Part shown: one piece after another, positions 47,801-60,134 of the stretch
Position numbering within the stretch: position 1 is the first letter of the stretch
Layout: every line of letters begins with the position of its first letter
From: Panax quinquefolius
Lineage: Eukaryota > Streptophyta > Magnoliopsida > Apiales > Araliaceae
Direction of reading: 5' to 3'
Assembly: GCA_020205615.1 (NCBI GenBank)
Contig: CM035171.1
Location: 27,754,105 to 27,818,104 of the forward strand
Length of the DNA: 64,000 bases
Notes under the pieces: generated by a model
Told to the model about the DNA's origin: nothing
The model's database searches: none
The model's input: the letters and a program-made list of their open reading frames with translations, nothing else
Translations under genes and position numbers: made by a program

Positions 47801-50359
47801 CTTGAGAGAACCAGTGAGAGAATGGAATTTTAAACCTGAACGCAATTGCCTATGTTATTTGAAGCTACCAGATAGAAACTTAAAAGTTTTTTAAGCTATT
47901 ACAGAAAGAAGTTAATCGTTCTTACGGTGAAAACAGTTACAACTACAGAACATAAAATACAAAATATATACTCATCTAGCAAGTTGCAGAAAGATCGAGA
48001 TTGGTGAAAAGTAATTCAAACTCTAGGATAAGAAACTAAAGGATGAGCGCATACATAAATGAGCACATCATATAAAGTAATCATCCAATTAAGAAATTAA
48101 ACTTCGATTAATTCGAAAGATGACCGTCTCTCTAAAAAGACCAAACTCCATATACAGAACTATTTAACATCATTAAGTCTAGTCAAAAGTCAAAACTACG
48201 AGACCAAGACTTAAAACTGCAAATCCAGTTATTTTGTTTTTATTTTTTACAAGTCAATATCCCATTTTTCTATTTTCAAGTCTTTTTGAAAAGTCTGTTA
48301 TTTTTTATCCTGTTATAATAGCAGATGACTGACATGGATGTAGTGGAATAACAGGAGAACTACTCAGAATAAAATCTCGGTTGACACGGATGATGGTGCT
48401 CGAAGGAATAAAGTAGACTTGATGATACTTGTGATTTCATTATGAAATATGAAAATGAAACTAATCATTAAAAACTTTTGCAGACCAGACTCACTTGTCC
48501 CTGTTTGCAGCAGCCTTCTGTCGAACTTCTTGTATTCTTTCTTTATCATTTACTAATACCACAAGACTCTGAGATTTCTTCCTTACATTGCTTCCCTGAT
48601 CCCTCCCACTAGAATCAATATATTGAAAATCGGACAATGTCTGACCAGAGAAAAATATATTAGTAACTACCACAAGAATTAAAACAAACTTAAAGATATA
48701 AATTCACAGCAAAGGTTGTAATGAAAATTGCAGCTTTAAGGAACAGAAAGCTACTGATATCTGGTATGCATGTTCCCTGATCTCATCTATCACACGCTCT
48801 GACCCATTGGCAACCAAGTATTCCAAAACAGTCAAAGCCTGGAGCAGAACAACAAAAATTAGATAGCTTAATCGAAACACAAAAGGAAAGCATGACAATT
48901 GAGACTTCAAGAAAAGATATTAGGCATGGATCAACCTAAATCAAAGGACAAACATTTGTCATTTTTGATAAGTGGGCGAATTTACAATTACACAACCAGG
49001 AAAGATAGTTTAGAATTTGTGAGGGGATGCTGCGGAGAGACAGACAGCTAGACAGCCACACACACAGACACGGAGCGCACAATGGTAATTTTGAACTATC
49101 CCAGGAAGTTGCAGGGAAAAAACAAACTGAAAAATCATCCAAGGGAGTGAAGTAAGAAAAATCTATGCAAACCTTGTAGACATGCCGCCAGTTTTTTCCA
49201 GTATCATTCACACGCTTCCAGATTACTGACATGATCATCTGGTACTCATGACTGCATACATGATAAAAATTAACCTTTTAAATAAATTAAGAATCAAAAG
49301 ATTTTATTTTAAGAATCTAAAGCTTACTAATTTCTTGTAGCCTGTGCAATATCAGCAAGATGTGATCCATGCGGACCCCAGGGCTCATTGCTAGTAGCAT
49401 CAAGAACCTGAATTTAAATTTAGGGAGGGGGAAACTGTAAGGTTTAGTAGAAGATCGAAGATTATATGCTATGGCATTTTGCAATTACCAATTTAGTGTG
49501 TTCTAAAGAACTTCTTAAATTTGGCAACCAATCCTATCCAGTATAACACATGCAAACTTGAAAGCCATTCAATACTTTGCATATTTAGTAGAAGAGCTTA
49601 CAAATATCAGACGACTACAACATATTGTGAGTACCCTTTAACCAGATAATAAATGAAAAGCTAAAAAGCAAACAAACCAATCTAGCTCTCTCTAAAGAAC
49701 TTCCTGAATTGGACAACAAATGCCATCAAGCAACAAATGCAAACTTGAGCCGTCACTTGATAACAAGAAGATGAATTACACAGTATACACACAGCAAATT
49801 ATAAGTATTGCCCAAATCTAGAGATCAAGTACATGAGAAATATATTAGATGCCCTTGATATGAAAATCACTGAGCTTAGGAAGAAAAGAAAAATAAAAGC
49901 AAAAAACAAAATTAGGCTCGCGTATTTGTGTACAAAAAAGAAAAAATCTTATTTATCCAACCAGGTTTCCAAAAGCAAATATCTTTAAATAAATCCCAAA
50001 CATTTGTAGGTGTCATTCAGCATGTATACAAACTGAAAGAAGGCTGATGGACATCAAATATAATTCAAAAATTAAAAGGACTTACCTTCTGTTCTACTGA
50101 AGGAACTTTAAGAACTTTTTTATTCACCTCTCTCTTACTGCAAGGGGGAAGAAAGAAAAAAAAAAGACCATAAAATTATGAATTAGTGAGATTACTTGTT
50201 GAAAGATGAGATAATATCACACAATATCAAAAAGAGACTTGTCTTCTTGCTTTTTTTCTAATAAAGAGAACATAATTCTCAGACATAATTTCTAATAAGA
50301 TCTTTAAAATTCAATTAGACTTACAGGTCCCGGACAGTTTGACCCAAGGCCTTCTTCAT
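41816..50359 (-). CDS. EPSIN2: EPSIN2-like clathrin interactor (ENTH domain), 13 exons, 896 aa
   Basis: Coding exons (minus): 50,325-50,359; 50,086-50,137; 49,328-49,407; 49,173-49,251; 48,755-48,838; 48,495-48,640; 46,075-46,404; 45,712-45,753; 45,525-45,632; 45,235-45,443; 44,094-44,266; 42,432-43,263; 41,816-42,336. All are GT-AG with consistent phases. Residues 1 to about 160 form the ENTH domain ([57 protein letters not shown]), which binds phosphoinositides. Residues 160-269 are Arg/Asp/Ser/Tyr-rich. Then come [11 protein letters not shown] (450-452), [13 protein letters not shown] and the [18 protein letters not shown] motif. The C-terminus is Gly/Met-rich. Plant epsins recruit clathrin and adaptors in vacuolar and trans-Golgi trafficking. 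The length agrees with Arabidopsis EPSIN2 (about 895 aa, from memory). An internal 45-residue block (523-567) is perfectly duplicated at 568-612. The symbol rests on similarity. Confidence 0.94.
42771..43036 (-). repeat. Perfect in-frame tandem duplication of 135 bp in epsin exon 12
   Basis: 42,771-42,901 and 42,906-43,036 are identical at a 135-base period (45 codons). The unit encodes a Gly/Pro/Gln-rich block starting [10 protein letters not shown] and ending TAQQAGFLA. The reading frame is kept. Confidence 0.9.
47274..47379. mobile_element. Short Stowaway-like MITE in intron 6 of the epsin gene
   Basis: 106 bp, CTACCTTTGTTCCAAAAT... to ...ATTTTGGAACAAGGGAG, flanked by TA (47,272-47,273 and 47,380-47,381). 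The strong palindrome can form a single hairpin. Confidence 0.8.
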
Positions 50360-51660
50360 TTTAAGTTTAGCTTAGGAGCCCAGATCTTCTTCAACTGAAT
50401 CACAAATCAAATGTAAGGCTGTAAGTAAAGATAACTGTACTGAGCCCATAAGGAAGTATTTCTGGTAAAGAACTAATAAAATCAATGTTTTACTAATCAG
50501 ACCATACTGAAACATTTCAACTAGTTAAGTTTTACCAAGAACAAGCATGTGCTTTCAGTCTACGATTTAACACTTGAGCAAATGAATTCAAGTGCACATA
50601 CTGGACAAAAAGAAATTAATATACTACTATCAACTAAGCACATCATAACTAGGATTCCAAAAGAATGACTGCAAAACAATATATAAAATTTTTCCAGATC
50701 TAACACCTACCTTTTACTAGCAGTAAGCAAATGGGCACATGCTTTACACATTATATAGGAAAAACAGGACTACGACAAAAGAATTCTGAATAAAACAATT
50801 TTAAAGGATCAATTTACAAAGCCATACACATCATGTTATTACAAAAAATATATACAATGTCCATTGCCGGATATATATGGCATGGACTCAAAATAGCTCC
50901 AATGGCATGGAATTTGGGTACCAAATTATTTAGATGGAATAAATGATAATGAAAATGGTATTGAAAACAAAGTAAAGAAAAGAAAAAGGATAACATTTCC
51001 AAATGGAACTGTGGCATACCCAATACAATTAGAACACACATAAACTTGATAATCAAATACACTTTTGAATAAATTAAAAACAAGTGTAGCTGAATTATGG
51101 ATGTAAAAGAAAAAGGTGATGATCAAAAATAATAATCAAATTCGAATACTCATAAATTTTGGATCTTTCCAGCTTATTATAATCTAATGAAAAAGAATAC
51201 AATAAACCTAGCCAAATTAAATTGACATAAAGATAACACATAAAAATCAATAATCAATCTAAACTATGATTCAAATTAAACATAAACCCTGAATCATAAC
51301 CACGCCAAGCTGAATCTGTAATAAAACAAAAATTTGAGATTGAATTCAGACATACAAGGGTCAACCCAGATCTGAAACAAGGAATTTGAAACAAATAAGC
51401 AAAACCCAGATCTTAAAAAGACCCCAAAAAAACAGAGAGATTGAACCTTATGGTATTTGACCCAATTATTAGGCTGTCGGAGTCCAGATAATAGTTGTTG
51501 GGTGCTTGAGAGAGAAAAATAGCAGAAACTGGAAAGGAGAACTTTTAAGAATTTTTGTATTAATGGTGAGTTTGCGTTGAAATAATCAAGGATTTGATTT
51601 TGATTTGATTTTTTTCTTTTCTTTTCTTTTTCTTCTCCCAAGAATTTCGGGGGAAAGAGA
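50360..51660 (-). promoter_or_regulatory. Epsin 5' leader with a 1.05-kb leader intron
   Basis: Inferred: a leader exon upstream of 51,447 (to about 51,650, CT-rich on the minus strand, as plant leaders often are) ends with AAG|GTTCAA. The intron spans 50,395-51,446 and ends TTCAG|TTGAAG. The second leader part, 50,360-50,394, leads to ATG at 50,359. Long leader introns often raise expression in plants. The transcription start is not determined. Confidence 0.55.
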
Positions 51661-51959
51661 GAGAGTTAAAAGAGGAGCAAGACAACGCACCAAGCGCGGA
51701 GGAAATTTTGGGAGTTTTCTTTCTTTTTACTGCCTTCTACTTTCCTTTTTCTGATTTAATTTTTCCAATTTTTTAGTTATACACACAGAGTGTATTAAAA
51801 ATAAAGATTATCAATGGCGTTTTTGGTAGTATCGATGACGGTTAAATCTGTCATTATATATGAAATAAATTATATATGATAAATTGAAACCGTCACCATA
51901 AATTTCAAAAAACCGTCATCATAACCGACTGTGTAATATAGTATACATACATTTTTCCC
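51661..51959. other. Epsin upstream region and short spacer
   Basis: AT-rich. It contains opposed 'gacggtt' and 'aaccgtca' motifs at 51,835-51,930 that can fold. No gene seen. Confidence 0.4.
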
Positions 51960-54337
51960 AAATTTAATATATATATATATTATATATATATATACTACGA
52001 CAAAAATATTTTGATATTTATTATGAGTCGATATAATTGTGTAATTTGTACAACAAAAGTCATATCTTTTAATCGTAATGCATAAAAAGAAAAAGAGTTA
52101 CGTTATATAATGGGATAAATTTATGTCAACTTATAATTATAAATCTTATTAACACATAAAATTGATAAAAATTATAAAGAGAGCCTCACTTATTACATAT
52201 CTTTCCAAACAAGCTATCACTAATACTTATTCACTGACAATAAAACAATTAAAAAACATTCATAATATATATTATTATTAAAAAAAAAATGACATCTTAA
52301 TTATAAGAACTATTAAAATGTAGAATGATGTTTTTGTCCCCATAGGCCATATGAATGAATATCAGTATGATTGAGGATGATGTCATTAAAATCAAAATTA
52401 GAAAGAAAAAATTGAATATTCAATTTTCATATTGAGTTCGAGCATATTACATAATAATATATGGTTAAACACGTAATTTAGTTCATTTTATTTTATATTT
52501 TTCTACAAAAATATTTTGATATTTATTATGAGTTGGTATAATCGTATAGTCCCTAAATTAATACAAATGTGTAAGTATTTAATTTATATGAACAGTCACA
52601 ACAAAAGTGACATCTTTTCATCGAAATGCAAATTTTTTCCGTAAATTTAGCAGTAGCTCATTGAATGATAGGCTTTTACCATATGCATTTACTTTTATAT
52701 TACTTTTTGTACATTCAACTTTCACCTAGCAAAATATACCACTCCTTCCGTTCAACTTTATTATTTATTCTTATTTAAAAGTATACACCTATTAAAAAAA
52801 ATTATCAATAAATTATTCATCTTAATTACTATATTATTATTTTTTTATTTTATTTAATCTTCTAATTTTTTCAACAATAAAATAGATGAGAGAGAAGGAA
52901 AAAAAAAACAACATGGCTGTGATTTTAATGTCAAAATTAATAATGCTACTTTTTCTAATGTATGTCATGTTATTTTCAATAAATTTTTTTAAAAATTAAA
53001 TGAGGATATTATTGAAAAAGTAATGTCAAAAATAATATTAAAAGGACGGAAAACAAATAAATTTGGACAAATTAAAATGAAAATTAAGTCAAATAAACTT
53101 AAGCGGACAGATATTATTTATAATGTTATGAATATGCATGTAGATTGTTAGGATGAGTTATTGAGGGGATAGTGTTACCAATCTACATGAGATTACAAAT
53201 ATATAAAATTTGATGATGAACAGTTGATGTAATTTATATTTGTAAATGAAAGTTTTGTGAAGTTCTTAATAAAATGATGAATAAACAATGACTTATAATA
53301 GAGAAAGATCAAAAATATTAGGTTGATCTCACTAAGTTGATCCAAATGAATGTAATATATATGAACTGATTGATCAAAGTACACTTGTGAAGATAAGTTT
53401 TTTAAAGTCCTTAACAAACAAATGTAAATGGAGTTATAATAGAAAAGATCAAAAATGTTATGTTGATCTAAATTGAATTATCATTATCTGATGAACAAAT
53501 GATTAAAGTATATTTATAATGATAAGTTTTGTTAAGTCCTTAAGAAACACATGTACAATGACTTAGACTGGAAAGATCAAATTGTTAGGTTGATCTTATT
53601 AAAACTTTTCATGTATAGTCAATAGGACCAACCAATCATAGAATCAATCTACCGAATCGTAGTGTGATCACAAATAGCAGAATCAGCTCATTCACTGAAG
53701 TGCACAAGACAAAAATCGTAGAGCTCAACTACAAGTCACAAAGAAGAGTTGAAGGTTAAACAAGAGGAAAATGATCACAAAAGGACATACTCTAAGAATG
53801 GATTAGTATAGTCCTAATTATAAAGAATCTTTGGAATGTCTCTATAAAGGCTAAATTGTAATTGTACTCTTCCTAGTCATAAAGCACAAGTCAGTTCACA
53901 GAGTAACTAAGATTTCGTAGAGCAGCAGGTTGTATTGTAAAGTATCAAGAGACAGCCACTTCAGTATTGTAGAGTTGCTAAAGTATTCAGAGAATAAAGA
54001 GAAGTATGTAAGTCTGCTCAAGAATCATGAAGTACTTATTTGTAGAGCAGACAGAAAATGAGATAGTAGAGCAGAAGTAAAGTCAATAATTGTAGAGCAA
54101 ATGCGAAGCTCAACTCTATAATTCTCCTCAGTCTACTATCATTAAAGTTAGTAGAACAAAGTCATGTCTGACAGAGAAGACTGATAAATTGAATATTGCC
54201 AAAATTGAAGGTCCTGAGACATCCAACAATGTATTATTGAACAAGACTGAAGAACAAATCGTTGTGTCTAACAGCTAGTTTGAAGAGAGAATACATATAT
54301 CAGTTAGGAGACAAAGATGCCCAATTTTTTAGTTAAA

Positions 54338-54376
<39 letters not shown>

Positions 54377-56699
54377 GACAAAAATATTTTGATATTTATT
54401 ATGAGTCGATATAATTGTGTAATTTGTACAACAAAAGTCATATCTTTTAATCGTAATGCGAAAAAAGAAAAGAGTTACGTTATATAATGGGATAAATTTA
54501 TGTCAACTAATAATTATAAATCTTACTAACACATAAAATTGATAAAAATTATAAGAGAGTCTTACTTACTACACATTTTTTCAAATAAGTTATCCCTAAT
54601 ACTTATTCACTAACAATAAAACAATTAAAAACATTCGTAATATATATTATTAAATGACATCTTACTTATAAGAACTATTAAAATGTATAATGATGTTTTT
54701 GTCCCCATAGGCCATATGAATGAATATCAGTATGATTGAGGATGATGTCATAAAAATCAAAAATTAGAAAAAACTGAATATTCAATTTTCATATTTAGTT
54801 CGAGCATATTATAATAATATATGATTAAACACGTAATTTAGTTCATTTTATTTTATATTTTTCTAAAAATATATTTTAATATTTATTATGAGTTGGTATA
54901 ATCGTATAGTCCCTAAATTAATATAAATGTGTAATTACTTAATTTATATGAACACTCACAACAAAAGTGACATCTTTTAATCGAAATGCAAATTTTTTCC
55001 GTAAATTTAATAGTAGTTCATTGTATGATAGGCTTTTACCTTACTTTTATATTACTTTTGTACATACAACTTTTACCTAGCAAAATATGCCACTCCTTCC
55101 GTTCAACTTTATTATTTGTTCTTATTTAAAAGTATACACCTATTAAAAAAATTCATCAATAAATTATTCATCTTAATTATTATATTATTATTTTATTTAA
55201 TCTTCAAATTTTTTTCGAACAATAAAATAGAGGAGAGAGAAAAAAAAAGAAGTATGGTTGTGATTCTAATGTCAAAATTAATAGTGCTACTTTTTCCAAT
55301 GTATGTCATGTTATTTTCAATAATTTTTTTAAAAATTAAATGAGGATATTATTGGAAAATTAATGTCAAAAATAATATTAAAAGGAAGGAAGACAAATAA
55401 ATTTGGGCAAATTAAAATGAAAATTAGGTCAAATAAACTTAGGCGGACATATATTATTTATAATGTTATGAATATGCATGTAGGTTGTTAGAATGAGTTA
55501 TTGAGGGGGATAGTGTTAACAATCTACATGAGATTACAAATATATAAAATTTGATGATGAACCGTTGATGTAAATTATATTTGCAAATGAAAGTTTTGTG
55601 AAGTTCTTAATAAAATGATGAATAAACAATGACTTAGAATAGGGAAAGATCAAACATATTAGGTTGATCTCACTGAGTTAATCCAAATGAATGTAATATA
55701 TATGAACTGATTGATCAAAGTACACTTGTGTGAAAGATAAGCTTTTTAAAGTCCTTAACAAACAAATGTATAGGGAGTTAGAATAGAAAAGATCAAAAAT
55801 GTTAGGTTGATCTAAATTGAATTATCATTATTTGATGAACAAATGATTAAAGTATATTTGTAATGATAAGTTTTGTAAAGTTCTTAAGAAACACATGTAC
55901 AATGACTTAGAATAGAAAGATCAAATTTGTTAAGTTGATCTTATTAAAACTTTCATGTATAGTCGATAGGACCAACCAATCGTAGAATCAATCTACCGAA
56001 TCGTAGTGTGATCACAAATAACAGAATCAGCTCATTCATTGAAGTGCATAAGACAAAAATCATAGAGCTCAACTACGAATCACAAAGAAGAGTTGAAGGC
56101 CAAACAAGAGGAAAATGATCACAAAAGAACATACTCTAAGAATGGATTAGTATGGTCCTAATTATAAGGAATCTTTGGAATGTCTCTATAAAGGCTAAAT
56201 TGTAATAGTTCTCTTCCTGGTCATAAAGCACAAGTAAGTTCGCAGAGTAACCAAGATTTCGTAGAGCAGCAGGTTGTATTGTAAAGTATCAAGAGACGGC
56301 CAGATCGTAGAGTTGTCTTCAGTATTGTAGAGCTGCTAAAATATTCCGAGAATAAAGATAAGTATGTAAGTCTGCTCAAGAATCATGAAATACTTATTCG
56401 TAGAGTAGACAGAAGATGAGATAGTAGAGCAAAAGTAAAGTCAATAATCTTAGAGCAAATGCAAAGCTCAACTCTATAATTCTCATCAGTCTACTATCAT
56501 TAAAGTTAGTAGAACAAAGTCATGTCTGACAAAGAATACTGATAAATGGAATATTGCCAAAATTGAAGGTCCCGATACATCCAACAATGTATTCTTGAAC
56601 AAGACTGAAGAACAAATCGTTGTGTCTAACAACTAATTTGAAGAGAGAATACATATATCAGTTAGGAGACAAAGATGTCCAGTTTTTTAGTTAAATTTA

Positions 56700-56756
<57 letters not shown>

Positions 56757-57540
56757 CTACAACAAAAATATTTTGATATTTATTATGAGTCGATATAATT
56801 GTGTAATTTGTACAACAAAAGTCATATCTTTTAATCGTAATGCATAAAAAGAAAAGAGTTACGTTATATAATGGGATAAATTTATGTCAACTTATAATTA
56901 TAAATCTTATTAACATATAAAATTGATAAAAATTATAAGAGAGTCTCACTTATTATATATTTTTCCAAACAAGTTATCACTAATACTTATTCACTAACAA
57001 TAAAACAATTAAAAACATTAAGTAATATATATTATTATTATAAAATGACATCTTACTTATAAGAACTATTAAAATGTAGAATGATGTTTTTGTCCCCATA
57101 GGCCATATATGAATATCAGTATGATTGAGGATGATGTCATAAAAATCAAAAATCAGAAGAAAAAAATTGAGTATTTAATTTTCATATTTAATTCGAGCAT
57201 ATTATATAATAATATATGGTTAAACACGTAATTTAGTTCATTTTATTTTATATTTTCTACAAAAATATTTTGATATTTATTATGAGTTTGTATAATCGTA
57301 TACTCCCTAAATTAATACAAATGTGTAATTACTTAATTTATATGAACACTCACAACAAAAGTGACATCTTTTAATCGAAATGCAAATTTATTTCGTAAAT
57401 TTAGCAGTAGCTCATTGAATGATAGGCTTTTACCATATGCATTTGCTTTTATATTACTTTTTGTACATACAACTTTCACCTAGCAAAATATATTACTCCT
57501 TCCGTTCAATTTTATTATTTGTTCTTATTTAAAAAGTATA
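51960..57540. repeat. 2.36-kb tandem repeat, two full copies and a partial third
   Basis: Copies start at about 51,960, 54,335 and 56,693 (anchor 'aaatttaatatatatat'), periods about 2375 and 2358. Each begins with an (AT)n or (TG)n microsatellite, followed by 'tattttgatatttattatg'. Each full copy also carries a TATA-like 'tctctataaaggc' (about 53,850 and 56,180) and several 'gtagagcag' motifs. The third copy is cut at 57,540 by a copia-type LTR. No frame longer than about 75 codons. The nature of the unit is unknown; the TATA-like region hints at an LTR-derived unit. Confidence 0.85.
56700..56757. repeat. Compound (TA)n(TG)n(TA)n microsatellite
   Basis: This is the start of the third repeat copy. 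The equivalent positions in the other copies (51,966-51,996 and 54,341-54,374) are AT-only, so the TG block arose in this copy. Confidence 0.9.
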
Positions 57541-57664
57541 TGTTAGTTCACAGTAGGCACAATAGATCTAGAAGGGAGGGAATTGAATAGATCCTTTTTA
57601 TTTCAAATACTTTTCTGGTTTATTTTGTATTGCTAATAATTTAGCATACACTACTAGAAAATCA

Positions 57665-58070
57665 GGCTATAGCGACGGTCGGCGACCGTAGCTATAGCTT
57701 AAAAGACCGTCGCTAAAGGCTATAACGACGGCCACCAACCGTCGCCATATAAGCTGTCGCTGAAAGATTTAGCGACGGTCATTTCTCCTATCGCGACGGT
57801 CGGACCGTCGCCAGAAAACTTCACAAAAACGCGCATGAAACTGTTTATCAACAGTCGGGGAATAGATATAGCGACGGTCGTGGCCGTCGCTAAAAAAGAT
57901 TTGGCGCGAATGTCTGAGAGCTACTACGACGGTCCTGGCTGTCGCTATAGAAAAGTGGCGCGAATGGTTGTGATGTATGGCGACGATCGTGGCCGTCGGT
58001 ATAGATGTTTATGGCGCCAATATTGTTTATCTATAGCGACGGTCCTGACCGTCGCTATATCGTTTCCAGT
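57665..58070. repeat. Left subterminal repeat array of the CACTA element
   Basis: At least eight exact copies of GCGACGGTC or its complement GACCGTCGC, plus variants, often paired as palindromes with a 'cta'/'tag' edge. In CACTA elements such motifs bind the TNPA-type protein and determine transposition. The right end (63,170-63,310) carries fewer copies. Confidence 0.85.
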
Positions 58071-58383
58071 TTTTGAAATAATTTGTTGTTCTTATACAAT
58101 ATTTCTTATACCTATTAAGAAGCATAATTACATTCAACCATCCAATCTGAATATAACATTTACAACTAAAAGAACAAAACAAATAAAGTCTATTAATGTA
58201 TAATATCATCTAAATATACATAACCATCCAAAATACTGTTACTATGTATCAAAACAGTACATAACTAGTAGCACATTTAACATGTTTTCAGTATCACATC
58301 TAACAAATTTCCATCCAAAATAGTGTTACATCTAACAAATTTCCAGCATCACATGTAACATATCTCTAGCAGCACGAGACATG

Positions 58384-60126
58384 TCACAGGTCCTCTATAT
58401 GATTATTTGATCCACTAATATCACCATTATCTCCTTCTGTGGATCGATCCTGATTAGAGAATTTGTATATTAGTGAACTTGTTAATCCATACAAACAGAG
58501 TGATAGAGAATTTTTTTTAAGTATAAGTGGAGTGAGAGAGCAACACCTGATTGTTGGAATGAGCATTTGGGCCGATGATTTCTTCATAAATTACATGTAT
58601 AATTGATAATAGTTCATCCACTTTCCTTGCAGTATCATCTCCTTTTTCCCGCACCTTTTTCAACTCAGCTTTCAATTCTTGATTCTCACGTTCTACCTCA
58701 TTAGTCTTGTCACGACGCCTCCAAGTATTTGTAACTGTGGCACCAACTCCACCTTGTCGAAGTCTACCATGTCGCTCCGGTCCAAGCACTTGTGCAAGTA
58801 TATCATTCCGTCCTGTATTACTGCTTTCACCAGTCGATTCCTGAGTTTTCTTTAACTCAATGATTTTTTCCTATAAAAATATACAAGACAAAATATACAT
58901 AACTTAAATATGAAAATATCATGAGCAACAACCATTTAAAAATAATATGAATATATATCAAAATCTAAATAACAAGCACATCCTACTATTACATTAGGTA
59001 CAAACTGATTCACAGTAGAACTTCTCTTTCCATGAGCTACCATACAATCATATTCCAACAGAGATATGTCATGAATTCACAAATTCAGAGATATGCTCTT
59101 AATGTTACTAAATTCACAAATTCAGAGATTACTAAAATGTACTAAAATGAGACATCAATATATGACCATCTAGCTAGTGAAGGAATAAGACATTTGAGGA
59201 TTGATAAATACGTACTACATTCGAGGATGCTCCCGGTAAAATTGAGTTATCGCTTCGAGTGTGGGACTGTATATACATCTCGGCTCGATCAATCTCTTTT
59301 TTATTTATTTGGTACTACAAATAAAACAAACAATAGTACATAATTCAAGAAATACTCTATTTATAGAAGTCTAGTACATGATTAACGAAAAAAATATATT
59401 GAAATAACATCAAATATTACCAATTCATGCTTCTTTTTTGGAATTGATTTAGTGTCCAACGTATGACCTACCAATAATTTTTTCCGATTTTCACAATTTT
59501 TTTGTTGCTATTTCCTACATTGCATGTATTTATTAATTAATAATAATATATAACAATAACTAATAATTGATAATACATAAGATTAAAATAAACACAACCT
59601 GTGCATCATCAGTTAGCCAATAATCAACCAACGCAGCCCATTGATTAGGATTTACTCGATCATTGTTAATAGTATTCGCTATAGATTTAGCACGGTCACC
59701 AGGCACAAAATTAGTACTCTTTAAGTTAGACTTCCAATCTCTCCACCTATTGTTCATGATAGCCATCAGTTTTCTTTTAGCATAGGGGTGATCTGTAGTA
59801 AATCGTTTCTACAACAAACAAATTTACACATATATTAAATTACCTTCAAAGTGCTTAATAAAAATTATATAAAATGCTATGATTAATAACCTGAATTTCA
59901 TTCCAAGCCCTTGTCATGTTAGCCTCTGTCATATTGGACTATGTTGGAGCACTTATTGGAAAAAATTCTCTATTACGAGCAAGACACCCGAGAAAGGTTG
60001 TTAACTTATTGGCATCTCCCCCAACAGGTTGACCATTTGCATCATAAATTACTTGCTTGGGTGCATCAAGATATGACCATAACTTTGCTCCCATTGTTGG
60101 TCCACGCTTCCTCTTAGGTCGAGAAC
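58384..60126 (-). pseudogene. Ptta/En/Spm-type (TNPA-like) gene of the CACTA element
   Basis: Exons on minus: 59,891-60,126; 59,599-59,808; 59,421-59,507; 59,216-59,314; 58,547-58,870; 58,384-58,449. All are GT-AG with matching phases. Readable motifs: GPTMGAKLWSYLD, TEANMTRAWNEIQ, NNRWRDWKSNLK, NPNQWAALVDYWLTDDAQ, NRKKLLVGHTLDTKS, and a C-terminal coiled-coil-like stretch (EVERENQELKAELKKVREK), ending in TGA. One TAG at 59,939-59,941 interrupts exon 1 where Trp is expected (P-T-[W]-S-N-M). The family binds subterminal repeats of CACTA elements. The first exon or exons upstream are missing or fused to the TNP2 remnant, so the start is unknown. Confidence 0.8.
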
Positions 60127-60134
60127 CTAAAAGA

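Noticed and set aside
51780..51945. Possible small MITE upstream of the epsin gene
   Set aside because: There are short inverted 'acacagag' and 'gactgtgt' ends and 'accgtca' motifs, but no clear target duplication and poor TIR match.
52741..53060. MITE with 'ctccttccgttc' start inside the 2.36-kb repeat
   Set aside because: The left end looks Stowaway-like, but a matching right end with TA duplication was not found.
57835..58203. 122-codon plus-strand frame in the CACTA element
   Set aside because: It runs through the subterminal 'gcgacggtc' repeats and has no family motif; a by-product of the repeat composition.
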